DNA of 64,000 bases from Acinetobacter defluvii. Its GTDB lineage: Bacteria > Pseudomonadota > Gammaproteobacteria > Pseudomonadales > Moraxellaceae. Location: the NCBI RefSeq assembly GCF_001704615.3, contig NZ_CP029396.2, positions 291,359 through 355,358 on the forward strand, given 5' to 3'. Below the pieces are notes generated by a model. It was not told where the DNA came from. It made no database searches and saw nothing but the letters and a program-made list of their open reading frames with translations. The position numbers and the translations under genes were made by a program. The stretch's first letter is position 1. Each line of letters opens with the position of its first letter. Positions 28,685 to 38,279 of the stretch are shown here, piece by piece.

Positions 28685-29512
28685 ATGAATATTAGTGTAA
28701 ATCAAGAAATCGTCAATTCAATTAAAACCGGCAATTTCCTCACCAATTATCATGATGTAGGAGAAGGCTTTCCTGTGGTGATGGTGCATGGGTCAGGCCC
28801 AGGTGTTACCGCATGGGCAAATTGGCGTTTGGTGATGCCGGAATTAGCAAAAGACCGTCGTGTAATTGCACCAGATATGCTGGGTTTTGGGTATACCGAG
28901 CGTCCCGCAGGTGTGGTGTATAGCAAAGAACATTGGGTGCAACAGCTCAAGGATTTATTTGATGCACTGGATGTAAAACAGGCCGATCTGGTAGGGAACT
29001 CTTTTGGTGGCAGTATTTCATTAGCTTTTGCGATTGCTTATCCAGAACGAGTACGTCGTCTGGTTCTGATGGGGAGTGTGGGCGTTCCTTTTGAGATCAC
29101 ACCTGGATTGGATAGTGTTTGGGGTTATGAACCTTCATTTGAAAATATGCGAAAGTTGATGGATACCTTTGCCTATAGTAGAGAACTGGTCAATGATGAG
29201 CTGGCTGAACTGCGTTATCAAGCCAGTATTCGTCCTGGTTTTCAGGAATCTTTTGCTGCGATGTTCCCAGCACCCCGTCAGCGTTGGGTTGATGCTTTAG
29301 TGAGTCCAGAAGAAAAAATTCGTCAATTGCCACATGACACGTTGATTATTCATGGTCGTGAAGACAAGGTGATTCCTTTAGAAACATCGACTAAATTATT
29401 TGAACTCATCCAGCATGCTCAGTTACATGTGTTTGGAGAAAGTGGTCACTGGGCACAAATAGAACATAGTGCACGTTTTGCCAAATTACTTAGAGATTTC
29501 TTCAACGAATAA
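28685..29512 (+). CDS. dmpD: 2-hydroxymuconic semialdehyde hydrolase
   Basis: 275 residues, an alpha/beta hydrolase that cleaves the ring-fission product to 2-hydroxypenta-2,4-dienoate and formate (or a carboxylate). The catalytic triad is Ser106 (GNSFGG), Asp227 (HGREDKVIP) and His255 (ESGHWAQ), with the oxyanion motif HGSGPG. No dmpC-type dehydrogenase is present, so this is the only route out of the ring-fission product encoded here. Confidence 0.94.
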   Translation: MNISVNQEIVNSIKTGNFLTNYHDVGEGFPVVMVHGSGPGVTAWANWRLVMPELAKDRRVIAPDMLGFGYTERPAGVVYSKEHWVQQLKDLFDALDVKQADLVGNSFGGSISLAFAIAYPERVRRLVLMGSVGVPFEITPGLDSVWGYEPSFENMRKLMDTFAYSRELVNDELAELRYQASIRPGFQESFAAMFPAPRQRWVDALVSPEEKIRQLPHDTLIIHGREDKVIPLETSTKLFELIQHAQLHVFGESGHWAQIEHSARFAKLLRDFFNE

Positions 29513-29526
29513 GTCTGGATTCTAAA

Positions 29527-29553
29527 AGCCTGTAGCAAGGTTGCGTACAGGCT
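29527..29553 (+). other. intercistronic hairpin after dmpD
   Basis: An 8-base perfect stem AGCCTGTA/TACAGGCT with an 11-base loop, between dmpD and the outer-membrane protein gene. It is followed by AGCAAAAA, not T, so at most a weak attenuator or a processing site. Confidence 0.5.
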
Positions 29554-29579
29554 AGCAAAAATATTAAGAAGGATTTGAA

Positions 29580-30461
29580 ATGAAAATTAAGACCTTATGC
29601 TTAATTTCAGGGGCACTTGCGTGCGTATTTTCCGCAAGTATATATGCAACTGAAAACGGTTCAGACTCTTTTGCCTTAGGTGCAGAAGGACTTTTAGCAG
29701 GTGCACTTCCTCCACCTGGTTTATATTTACTGACCTATTACCAAAATTACACGGCATCCAACTTTGTTGGTTCTGATGGTAATACATTAATTCCAGACTT
29801 TGATATTGATGCCAAGGCTGTAGTGCCACGTTTAGTCTGGATGACGGAACAGCAGTTACTGGGTGGGCAATTGGGTTTTTATGCAGCCCAGCCTTTAGTT
29901 GATTTGCGTTTAAAAATGGCGGGGCAACGCGATCATAACAGTGGATTAGGTGATCTTATTTTTGCACCGATGCTCGGTTGGCATCAGGGCAATCATCATT
30001 GGGTTGCTGCGGTAGAAACCATTTTTCCTACCGGAGATTATGATCAAAATGATTTAGCCAATTTAGGCAAAAATTATTATACCTTCAGACCAATTCTTGC
30101 TTATACCTTTAGTCAGCCACAAGGTTGGGATATTTCAACCAAAATGTCATATAGCTTCAACACCGAAAATAAAGACACTAACTATCACTCGGGTGAATAT
30201 TTTGCTGCTGACTATAGCGTGGGCTATAAGCTCAACCCGAATTTAACCCTTGCTGTGCAGGGCTACGCTTTTAAACAAACCCAATCCGATCAAGTTGAAG
30301 ATATTGATATTGGTTTCCGTGGACAAGCCCTCGCTTATGGGCCAGGTATTCATTATCAAAAAGATGGCTGGGCTTTAGAAGCGAAGTACTTAAAAGAAAC
30401 TGAAGTAGAGAACCGCCCTAAAGGTGATGCCACCTGGCTTAAATTTGTCTGGTCATTTTAA
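29580..30461 (+). CDS. outer-membrane protein of the phenol meta-pathway family
   Basis: 293 residues with a 23-residue signal peptide (ends near SIYA) and alternating beta strands ending in aromatic WLKFVWSF, typical of an outer-membrane barrel. The segment LPPPGLYLLTYYQNYTA is characteristic of the Phenol_MetA_deg family, found in aromatic catabolic clusters and thought to help uptake. It sits between dmpD and dmpE, which the classical dmp operon does not have. Confidence 0.82.
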   Translation: MKIKTLCLISGALACVFSASIYATENGSDSFALGAEGLLAGALPPPGLYLLTYYQNYTASNFVGSDGNTLIPDFDIDAKAVVPRLVWMTEQQLLGGQLGFYAAQPLVDLRLKMAGQRDHNSGLGDLIFAPMLGWHQGNHHWVAAVETIFPTGDYDQNDLANLGKNYYTFRPILAYTFSQPQGWDISTKMSYSFNTENKDTNYHSGEYFAADYSVGYKLNPNLTLAVQGYAFKQTQSDQVEDIDIGFRGQALAYGPGIHYQKDGWALEAKYLKETEVENRPKGDATWLKFVWSF

Positions 30462-30481
30462 GGAAATAAGGATTGACAACG

Positions 30482-31276
30482 ATGGATCACAGTTTATCAA
30501 AATGGGCAGATCAGCTCTATCAAGCAGAACAGAACCAGCGAGCGATTGCGCCTATTCGCGACCAACTCCCGGGAGGGTCGACTGTAGATACAGCTTACGC
30601 CATTCAAAATCTCAATACCGAAAGAGCCGTGAGTCAGGGTCGTCGTTTAGTGGGCCGAAAAATTGGTCTTACCTCAGCCGCAGTTCAGAAACAACTAGGT
30701 GTCGACTCGCCTGATTTTGGCATGTTGTTTGAGGATATGTGCTATCAGGATGGAGAGAGTATTACATTTCAACGCTTCATTCAGCCCAAAGTCGAAGCAG
30801 AAATTGCCTTAGTACTTAAACATGACTTAGACCAAAAACAGCACTCGATAGAAAATATTATTGCTGCCACAGATTATGCCGTGGCTGCGATTGAGGTGGT
30901 GGATAGCCGAATTGAAAACTGGAAAATCTCCCTTTTGGATACGGTGGCAGATAATGCATCGAGTGCGGCTTTAGTTTTGGGTAACCAAAAAGTCTCGGTA
31001 GATCAAATTGATTGGGTCAATTGCCGGATGAAAATGACCCATAAAGGCAACATCGTGTCTGAAGGACAAGGCAAAGCCTGTTTGGAAAATCCCCTCAATG
31101 CAGCTGTTTGGCTGGCAGATGAAATGGTACGTCGTGGTCGTCCATTACTGGCGGGTGACATCATTTTAACTGGCGCACTTGGCCCCATGGTGGGGGTACA
31201 TGCAGGCGATGAGTTTGTGGTGGAAATTGACGGTTTTGATCCCGTCACCGCAGTTTTTTCCGCATCAACAGAATAA
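30482..31276 (+). CDS. dmpE: 2-oxopent-4-enoate (2-keto-4-pentenoate) hydratase
   Basis: About 264 residues from ATG 30482; a TTG at 30473 in frame is possible. It hydrates 2-hydroxypenta-2,4-dienoate to 4-hydroxy-2-oxovalerate. The metal-binding glutamates lie in VEAEIALVL, and the substrate region in KIGLTS and ILTGALGP is conserved. The same operon supplies the aldolase and dehydrogenase for the next steps. Confidence 0.93.
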   Translation: MDHSLSKWADQLYQAEQNQRAIAPIRDQLPGGSTVDTAYAIQNLNTERAVSQGRRLVGRKIGLTSAAVQKQLGVDSPDFGMLFEDMCYQDGESITFQRFIQPKVEAEIALVLKHDLDQKQHSIENIIAATDYAVAAIEVVDSRIENWKISLLDTVADNASSAALVLGNQKVSVDQIDWVNCRMKMTHKGNIVSEGQGKACLENPLNAAVWLADEMVRRGRPLLAGDIILTGALGPMVGVHAGDEFVVEIDGFDPVTAVFSASTE

Positions 31277-31288
31277 GGAACAAAAACA

Positions 31289-32242
31289 ATGTCAAAAATT
31301 AAATGTGCCATTATTGGCTCGGGCAATATCGGTACCGACCTGATGATTAAAATCATGCGTAATTCCAAATTTCTGGAAATGGGCGCGATGGTGGGTGTAG
31401 ATCCCAATTCAGATGGCTTGGCCCGTGCTGCACGTTTTGGTTTTGAGACCACTGCAGAAAGTATTGAAGGTTTGTTAAAACTGCCTTCATTTAAAGATAT
31501 TAAAATCGTGTTTGATGCCACTTCAGCAGGGGCACATGCTCATCACAATCAAGTGTTGCAGCAATATGGCATTCAAGTCATTGACCTGACACCTGCAGCC
31601 ATTGGTCCTTATGTGGTACCGGTGGTGAATCTGGATGAGCATCTGGATGCCCCGAATATCAATATGGTCACTTGTGGTGGTCAGGCGACCATTCCCATGG
31701 TACGTGCCGTGTCCAGAGTGGCAAAAGTGCATTACGCAGAAATTATTGCATCGATTGCGAGTAAGTCTGCCGGTCCGGGCACACGCGCCAATATTGATGA
31801 GTTCACCGAAACCACCTCGAAAGCCATTGAAGAAGTCGGCGGGGCGGAAAAAGGCAAAGCCATCATTATCATGAATCCGGCCGAGCCGCCATTGATTATG
31901 CGTGACACCGTGTATTGCCTGGCTGAAGCCGGTGCCGATCAGGACGCGATTCGCCAATCAGTCAAAGAAATGGCGGATGCAGTGCATGCTTATGTACCTG
32001 GCTATCGTCTGAAACAGGAAGTCCAGTTCGAAGAATTTAATGCAGACCGACCACTGAATATTCCGGGTCTAGGCAAACTGTCAGGCTTAAAAGTCTCTGT
32101 ATTTCTTGAGGTGGAAGGCGCTGCACATTATCTACCCGCCTATGCAGGTAATCTGGACATTATGACCAGTGCCGCTTTGGCTGCGGCAGAACGCTTTGCC
32201 GAAACCCATTTAAGCAATACACAACAAGAAGAAATTGCGTAA
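31289..32242 (+). CDS. dmpF: acetaldehyde dehydrogenase (acylating)
   Basis: 317 residues. Converts acetaldehyde to acetyl-CoA with NAD and CoA. NAD site [11 protein letters not shown]; catalytic Cys129 in VTCGGQA. It forms a channelling complex with the aldolase encoded next (11 bases apart). Confidence 0.96.
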   Translation: MSKIKCAIIGSGNIGTDLMIKIMRNSKFLEMGAMVGVDPNSDGLARAARFGFETTAESIEGLLKLPSFKDIKIVFDATSAGAHAHHNQVLQQYGIQVIDLTPAAIGPYVVPVVNLDEHLDAPNINMVTCGGQATIPMVRAVSRVAKVHYAEIIASIASKSAGPGTRANIDEFTETTSKAIEEVGGAEKGKAIIIMNPAEPPLIMRDTVYCLAEAGADQDAIRQSVKEMADAVHAYVPGYRLKQEVQFEEFNADRPLNIPGLGKLSGLKVSVFLEVEGAAHYLPAYAGNLDIMTSAALAAAERFAETHLSNTQQEEIA

Positions 32243-32253
32243 GGAGAATTGAA

Positions 32254-33294
32254 ATGTTTGATCAAGAAAGAAAAATCTATGTGTCAGATGTGACCTTGCG
32301 TGATGGAATGCATGCCATTCGCCATCAATATTCACTCGATCAGGTGCGTCAGATTGCCCGTGCTCTGGATGAAGCTGGAGTCGACAGTATTGAAGTTGCC
32401 CATGGCGATGGTTTGCAAGGCTCAAGCTTTAACTATGGCTTTGGTGCGCATACCGATCTGGAGTGGATTGAAGCAGTTGCTAGCGAAGTCAAACATGCCA
32501 AAGTCGCAACTTTGCTGCTTCCCGGTATTGGTACGGTGCATGACCTGAAAGCCGCTTATGATGCTGGTGCACGTGTGGTACGCGTGGCCACCCACTGTAC
32601 TGAAGCTGATGTATCCAAACAGCATATTGAATATGCTCGATCACTCGGTATGGATACGGTGGGCTTCCTGATGATGAGTCACATGAATACACCGCAAGGT
32701 TTGGCCGAGCAGGGCAAGCTGATGGAAAGCTACGGTGCACAGTGCATCTATGTGGTGGATTCGGGTGGCGCGATGAATATGTATGACATCGCAGACCGTT
32801 TTAAAGCCATGAAAGATGTGCTCAACCCCGAGACTGAAACCGGTATGCATGCCCATCATAATTTAAGTTTAGGTGTAGCAAATAGCATCGTCGCTTTAGA
32901 GCATGGCTGTAACCGTGTTGATGCAAGTTTGACGGGGATGGGGGCAGGAGCAGGTAATGCACCGCTTGAAGTGTTCATTGCTGCAGTTGAACGTATGGGA
33001 CTTAATCATGGCTGTGATGTTAAACGTTTGATTGATGCCGCTGAAGATATTGTGCGCCCGTTACAGGAACGTCCGGTACGTGTGGATCGTGAAACCTTGG
33101 CACTCGGTTATGCAGGGGTGTATTCAAGTTTCCTGCGTCATACTGAAACCGCTGCAGAAAAATATGGGCTTTCCGCCTTCGATATTTTAGTGGAGCTGGG
33201 TAAACGCAGAATGGTCGGTGGACAAGAAGACATGATTGTTGATGTAGCACTGAACATGCTGAAATCTCAACAAGCCAATTTTCAAGCTCAATAA
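32254..33294 (+). CDS. dmpG: 4-hydroxy-2-oxovalerate aldolase
   Basis: 346 residues. Splits 4-hydroxy-2-oxovalerate into pyruvate and acetaldehyde. HMGL-like TIM barrel with VTLRDGMHA (Arg16, Asp17, His20) and the metal-binding HAHHN motif. Last gene of the contiguous catabolic run. Confidence 0.96.
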   Translation: MFDQERKIYVSDVTLRDGMHAIRHQYSLDQVRQIARALDEAGVDSIEVAHGDGLQGSSFNYGFGAHTDLEWIEAVASEVKHAKVATLLLPGIGTVHDLKAAYDAGARVVRVATHCTEADVSKQHIEYARSLGMDTVGFLMMSHMNTPQGLAEQGKLMESYGAQCIYVVDSGGAMNMYDIADRFKAMKDVLNPETETGMHAHHNLSLGVANSIVALEHGCNRVDASLTGMGAGAGNAPLEVFIAAVERMGLNHGCDVKRLIDAAEDIVRPLQERPVRVDRETLALGYAGVYSSFLRHTETAAEKYGLSAFDILVELGKRRMVGGQEDMIVDVALNMLKSQQANFQAQ

Positions 33295-33457
33295 GCTCAT
33301 ATTTAAAGTGGGTACATTTTACATAGAGATTCAAGACTTTGGGTCTCTATCACTCGAGCTTTGAGGTGATCATTTGAATCATTAAAGTGCCATGAAGAAT
33401 AAAGTATCAATGGAATGATGCATTCTGAAAATATAATAAAATAAAAGGGTCAAAAAG

Positions 33458-34312
33458 ATGAAGTTAGTTAGATTTAAAATTGGTCATGAAATTTCATGTG
33501 GCTTGGTTCTCGATAACGGGATTGTTGATTTTAATCAAACGGACTTACCCTATAAAGATTTACAGAGCATCATTGAACATGGTGCAGATGCCTTGGAAAA
33601 GGTTAAAGCCTATTGTGAGGGAGCTTCTCCTCATTATGCTTTATCAGAAGTGATTTTATTGGCGCCCATCCCTCGACCTGGTAAATTTTTAGCCATTGGG
33701 ATGAACTATAAAAAGCATGCGGATGAAGCAGATCGCTTAGGCGTTGCCAAAAGTAGCCATCAAACGTGGTTTAATAAACAGATAAGCTGCATCAATGACC
33801 CCTTTGGTACGATTGATCCCGGGGTGACCCAACAGTTAGATTATGAGGTCGAACTAGGAGTCGTCATTGGGAAAAAATCAAAGTACCTCACCATAGAAAA
33901 TGTTGATGATGCTATTTTTGGCTACTTGGTTGTAAATGATGTTTCTGCACGAGACTGGCAATTCCATACACCTACTTTCACGATGGGGAAATCTTTTGAT
34001 ACCCATGGTCCCATTGGTCCATGGATTGTGACTCGAGATGAAATTAAAGATCCTCAAACATTAGCGTTACGCTGTTATGTCAATGGAGAGCTTCGGCAAT
34101 CGAATAATACATCTGAAATGATTCACAGTATTCATAATCAACTCATCTACTTATCGACAGCATTTACTTTGGAACCAAGCGATATAATTGCAACAGGAAC
34201 ACCTGAAGGCGTGGGTGTTGCGATGCAACCTCAGATATTTTTGCAAGAGGGGGATATTGTAAGGTGTGAAATTGAAAACATCGGTGCAATTGAAAACAAA
34301 GTGTCAGTTTAA
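33458..34312 (+). CDS. fumarylacetoacetate hydrolase-family protein
   Basis: 284 residues of the FAH superfamily. The metal-site pattern is present (LDYEVELGVVIGK, NDVSARDWQ, KSFDTHGPIGPW, TGTPEGVGV). Relatives hydrolyse or decarboxylate 2-oxo-diene acids, or open acylpyruvates. It follows dmpG after a 163-base gap, so it may be a separate transcript. It could replace a missing meta-pathway decarboxylase or serve another ring-fission product; the substrate cannot be read from sequence. Confidence 0.8.
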   Translation: MKLVRFKIGHEISCGLVLDNGIVDFNQTDLPYKDLQSIIEHGADALEKVKAYCEGASPHYALSEVILLAPIPRPGKFLAIGMNYKKHADEADRLGVAKSSHQTWFNKQISCINDPFGTIDPGVTQQLDYEVELGVVIGKKSKYLTIENVDDAIFGYLVVNDVSARDWQFHTPTFTMGKSFDTHGPIGPWIVTRDEIKDPQTLALRCYVNGELRQSNNTSEMIHSIHNQLIYLSTAFTLEPSDIIATGTPEGVGVAMQPQIFLQEGDIVRCEIENIGAIENKVSV

Positions 34313-34454
34313 ACCGTGTTTGAAAATGGTTTGGCTTAAACTTTCGCTTGCTGAAATGACAAATTTTTATTCAGCAAGCTATTGAATAGCTAACCATACC
34401 AAGAGTACATCGGGGGGAAACCCTTCTATCATGAGCGAGTGACTTGCAAGGTGG

Positions 34455-36161
34455 TTATTTCGGTATGGTTTCACTGAATATTTTTTTATATTTATAACCG
34501 ATTTGTGCTCGACTAATGCCGAGTAAACGCGCTGTCGCACATAAATTTCCTTCACAGCGCTCAATAGCGGCTTTCACAACTAGATTTTCTAACTCTTCTA
34601 AAGGGACTTTTTTATCTAGAAGCTCAGTAACAAAATCTTCCATTGGTTGTTTAACCGTTTCTGAGATTTTTCCCTCTAGATCCAATACTGCTATATTCTC
34701 ATCCAGTAAAGTTGTATATGAAGGAGGGAATAGCATGGAGGCATCAATGAAGCTATCCTGCGAAGCTAGAATTATTCCTCTTTCAATGACATTTTCTAAT
34801 TCTCGAATATTCCCTGGCCAATCATGAGATTGGAGTGCATGTATAGCTTTATCTGTTAAACCTTTAATACGTAAGCCTTCTCGAGCAGAGAATTTATCAA
34901 TAAAGCACTCAGCCAAAGCTAAAATATCCTCCTTTCTCTCTTTTAATGGCGGAATGGATACTGGGAAAACATTCAACCGGTAATATAAGTCTTTTCGGAA
35001 AGTACCTTGAGCGACAGCTTCAGCTAAATCTACATTGGTGGCTGCAATAACCCGGACATTGACTTTACGTGTTTCGGTACTGCCTAGACGATCAATGTCA
35101 CCTGACTGTAGTGCACGAAGCAATCGGGTTTGAGCTTTAAGGCTTAACTCACCTACTTCATCTAAAAACAAGGTGCCACCATCTGCGCGTTCAAATCGCC
35201 CTTCTCTTGACGTTTGTGCTCCCGTATAAGCACCTTTTTCAATGCCAAATAATTCAGATTCAATCAAGTCATTGGGTAGGGCACCACAATTTACCGCCAC
35301 GAAGGGTTGTTTAGCCCGGGGGCTGGAGTTATGAATGGCATTTGCAAACACATCTTTTCCTACACCTGTTTCTCCTAACAAAAGTACGGTCACAGTACTT
35401 GAAGATGCTTTTTTTGCTAGCGACCAAGCTTCTTTAAAACGTGGTGAATTTCCAATGACATCGACTGGTAAAATAGGATGAGGCAATGATTTTCTTAAAT
35501 CTTCGACCTGATCTTGTAAAATAAAAAGCTGTTCTACGATTGAGTCTGATTGATAATATTTCAGGTCTTCTGCTATATCATCCCATTCTTCAAGTGGCTT
35601 GCCTATGAAATGTGGGCCTAAAGGTGTAGTTTCTATCTGCTTATGTAGAATAAAGCGATTCATAATACCGCTTACATATCCAGTTGCATACCCTAGTTCA
35701 CACCAGGCTACAGGAGAATGGTTAGGACCAAATAATTTTTTATGAAGATAATGGTCAAGAGAGTTTTTCCAAATACCATCGATATAATATTTTCCATTTG
35801 GAATATCTATTTGTATATCTTTTAATTCAACTTTTACCATGCCTTCTAATGCATGTAATAAGGTTCCTTTATGGAAAAGCTCTAGATCTGATAAATCCCG
35901 ATAACTGGCCTTTACAATTTCTGCATCACGTAATCCAGCTGTATAACCAATTCGAGTTAAGACTCCTCGAGTACGTTCGATACCGAGTGTATTGATCAGT
36001 TCTTTTCTTAAAGCCATCAACGCTGAAGAATGCATTAAAACCATGCGTTCTTCATCTAACCAAATCTGTCCTGTTTCAAAAGAGAAACGTAGTCTCGATG
36101 AAATTTCGGAAATACCTGGTGAACTCTTGTCCCAATCCTTGAGACGAACCGTTTGAGCCAT
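34455..36161 (-). CDS. dmpR: sigma-54-dependent phenol-sensing regulator (DmpR/MopR-like)
   Basis: 568 residues: an N-terminal XylR_N sensor and V4R region (about 1-210), a linker, an AAA+ core with Walker A GETGVGKD (263-270), sigma-54 contact loop GAYTGA (310-315) and Walker B LFLDEVGE, and a C-terminal Fis-type helix-turn-helix (NLCATARLLGISRAQIGYKY). Phenol binding to the sensor should release the ATPase to open the -24/-12 promoter at 22708. Two oddities: it lies at the far end of the operon and converges on it, and the V4R zinc cysteines of MopR/DmpR appear replaced (ATGY, then IETTPLGPHFIGKP). Confidence 0.9.
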   Translation of the reverse strand: MAQTVRLKDWDKSSPGISEISSRLRFSFETGQIWLDEERMVLMHSSALMALRKELINTLGIERTRGVLTRIGYTAGLRDAEIVKASYRDLSDLELFHKGTLLHALEGMVKVELKDIQIDIPNGKYYIDGIWKNSLDHYLHKKLFGPNHSPVAWCELGYATGYVSGIMNRFILHKQIETTPLGPHFIGKPLEEWDDIAEDLKYYQSDSIVEQLFILQDQVEDLRKSLPHPILPVDVIGNSPRFKEAWSLAKKASSSTVTVLLLGETGVGKDVFANAIHNSSPRAKQPFVAVNCGALPNDLIESELFGIEKGAYTGAQTSREGRFERADGGTLFLDEVGELSLKAQTRLLRALQSGDIDRLGSTETRKVNVRVIAATNVDLAEAVAQGTFRKDLYYRLNVFPVSIPPLKERKEDILALAECFIDKFSAREGLRIKGLTDKAIHALQSHDWPGNIRELENVIERGIILASQDSFIDASMLFPPSYTTLLDENIAVLDLEGKISETVKQPMEDFVTELLDKKVPLEELENLVVKAAIERCEGNLCATARLLGISRAQIGYKYKKIFSETIPK

Positions 36162-36335
36162 TTGAGTGTTCCTACAACTGATATTTATTATCTGTTCCTT
36201 GCATGTATTAGCATACGGGCTAAGAGGTATAAGTCAATTGCATAAAGATTAATATAAAAGGTTGCTCAAATTCCTCAAACTAATTGATAGGGCTTAACAT
36301 CATCCGGAACAGTATTCACAAACAATTGAATAAAA

Positions 36336-36433
36336 TGAACCGTACCGGGTTTGTCGGAGAGTCAATATTCTGAGAGACTATCCCGATGACAAAATTAAAA
36401 TATACCCCTGAAATCAGAGAAAGAGCGGTTCAA
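36336..36433 (+). mobile_element. IS3-family left-end remnant
   Basis: 98 bases matching the left end of the 21160-22482 element (terminal repeat and the first codons of orfA), then breaking off at GCGGTTCAA. With the intact copy it frames the phenol region in direct orientation. Confidence 0.85.
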
Positions 36434-36456
36434 AAAATTTGAAACCACCATCTTAA

Positions 36457-36478
36457 TGATATACTCTAATTGATATAC
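36457..36478 (+). promoter_or_regulatory. paired TGATATAC repeat upstream of an RHH gene
   Basis: Two copies of TGATATAC (36457-36464 and 36471-36478) 14 bases apart, just upstream of a ribbon-helix-helix protein gene. Such proteins often bind tandem repeats in their own promoter. Autoregulation is an inference. Confidence 0.4.
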
Positions 36479-36499
36479 ATTTAGATTGTGTTGTTTATA

Positions 36500-36892
36500 A
36501 TGTTGATGCTTCGATTACCTGTAGAATTAGAAAAACAGTTAGATCAACTGGCTGAAAAGAGTCAAAGAACGAAATCATTTTTAGCCAGAGAAGCTATTTC
36601 TATGAGTATTGAGAGCTTATCGAAAAAATATATACATGAAAACAAAGGGTTAAGTTACATGAATATTAATCTATATGAAACTCTCGTTAAATTTTTTTCT
36701 ACACCAGTTAATTTAGAAACTGAATCTAGAAAATCTAAATTTATTATGTTTAGTGAGGACGGAAAATTATTTGTTCACAATAACAAAGATAATATTCGCC
36801 CTTTAAGCACTGATGAAGTTGATAATTTTTATAAGATTTTTAAGGAAACTGGAAGTCGATCTCCATCAACCTATACCGATGTAACCTTCAAC
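36500..36892 (+). pseudogene. ribbon-helix-helix (RelB/CopG-like) protein, 3' end cut by IS5
   Basis: The N-terminal 40 residues (LRLPVELEKQLDQLAEKSQR then TKSFLAREAI) are a clear RHH antitoxin-type DNA-binding domain. After about residue 50 the frame runs into an unrelated segment (MNINLYETLVKFFSTPVNL and on) that could be a separate small gene starting at 36659. The IS5-family copy begins at 36893 and supplies the last codons. No toxin gene is adjacent. The protein is either a fusion made by rearrangement or two genes read through. Confidence 0.6.
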
Positions 36893-37931
36893 GGCTTTGT
36901 TGCACAAACCTATCTGTAAAGGCTTTTTCAGCGATATAATTTTCAAATGAAGAAGCCTACACACAAAATCTACCGCACAACCAATTGGCCCGCATATAAC
37001 CGAGCACTCATGAGTCGCGGAAATATTGCCATTTGGTTTGATCCTGCTACGCAATGGTATGCTCCATCAAAAGGCAAACAAGGGCGAAATCAAACCTACT
37101 CCGACGCAGCTATCCAATGCTGCTTAATGATTAAATCCTTATTTCGTCTGTCTTTACGTATGGTTACTGGCTTTGTGCAAAGTCTGATTAAACTTTGCGG
37201 ATTAAATTGGATAGCTCCAGATTACACCACGCTTTGTAGAAGACAAAAGCATATTGATATTGTAATCAGCTACCAAAAAAGTAGAGATGGGCTGCATCTA
37301 CTCATGGACTCTACAGGCATGAAGTTTCTAGGTGAGGGCGAATGGAAACGCAAGAAACATGGACCTGAATATCGTCGCCAATGGCGTAAACTACATATTG
37401 GTATAGATGCCAAAACCCTGCAAATACGAGCAGTTCAGCTTACAACCAATAATGTCAGTGATTCACAGGTGCTTGGTGATTTACTTGATCAGATTCCACA
37501 AGATGAGCGGATTGACTCTGTTTATACCGATGGAGCTTATGACACCAAGCAATGCCGTCAGGTCATTGCAGATCGGCAAGCGCATGCGGTGATTCCACCT
37601 AGAAAAAATGCGAAACCATGGAAAGATACAAAGAGTAGCTCGCTAGAACGAAATGAATTACTTCGAACAGTTAAACGTTTAGGCAGGACACTATGGAAAA
37701 AATGGTCAGGCTATCATCGGCGAAGTTTGGTAGAAACCAAGATGCATTGCATTAAATTATTGGGCGATAAACTGAGTGCAAGGAGCTTTCAAAGCCAAGT
37801 CAATGAGATTCATACACGTGTGGCAGTCCTCAATAAATTCACTGAATTAGGTCGACCATTTACCCAAGTTACGCCTTAAATTTGGCTCAATTAGGGGCGC
37901 TTTGCATTTCAAATCTTTGTGCAACAAAGCC
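36893..37931 (+). mobile_element. IS5-family (IS903-type) insertion sequence, intact
   Basis: 1039 bp with perfect terminal repeats GGCTTTGTTGCACAAA. One transposase gene. The 9-bp flanks do not match, and different truncated genes lie on the two sides, pointing to an IS-mediated deletion rather than a clean insertion. Confidence 0.92.
36947..37879 (+). CDS. IS5-family transposase (IS903 group)
   Basis: 310 residues, complete: an N-terminal DNA-binding region (NWPAYNRALMSRGNIAIWFD), then DDE residues in LMDSTGMK, YTDGAYDTKQ and SLVETKMHC. The remnant at 4597-5216 is a related but diverged copy. Confidence 0.94.
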   Translation: MKKPTHKIYRTTNWPAYNRALMSRGNIAIWFDPATQWYAPSKGKQGRNQTYSDAAIQCCLMIKSLFRLSLRMVTGFVQSLIKLCGLNWIAPDYTTLCRRQKHIDIVISYQKSRDGLHLLMDSTGMKFLGEGEWKRKKHGPEYRRQWRKLHIGIDAKTLQIRAVQLTTNNVSDSQVLGDLLDQIPQDERIDSVYTDGAYDTKQCRQVIADRQAHAVIPPRKNAKPWKDTKSSSLERNELLRTVKRLGRTLWKKWSGYHRRSLVETKMHCIKLLGDKLSARSFQSQVNEIHTRVAVLNKFTELGRPFTQVTP

Positions 37932-38279
37932 CGACTTTATTACAAAAGTGTAAGCTTGTAATTTAGCTTCAAGTGCAGATGGTGTATTAATTTGAATGTA
38001 ATTAGCTAGAAAAAATTTAGCCAATTTTTTCTCTGACGTACTGAAGTTAGAGAAGTTTAAGTGAAGTTTTTTCCCTGAATATGAAAAATTCCAAACATCG
38101 TTAGATGTTTGAACGAACTTGCTATCAAATTTATCAGCTCTATAGAATCGGATGATTGCCGGTAAGTGTAAAGACTCTATGAGCCTAAGGTCAGCATCAT
38201 GGAAAATAATAAAGTCACTAGGACTATCATCATTTTTTTCAAAATCTAGACTAAGTTGAGGTATATTCTTATCATTCAT
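37932..38279 (-). pseudogene. hypothetical protein, 3' end cut by IS5
   Basis: About 116 native residues (MNDKNIPQLSLDFEKNDDSP to LQAYTFVIKSG) before the IS5 terminus. I do not recognise a domain. The stretch around LHLPAIIRFYRADKFDSKFV is hydrophobic-aromatic but not a membrane helix. Its ATG overlaps the stop of the upstream recombinase gene (ATGA), so the two are translationally coupled and probably act together. Confidence 0.6.
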
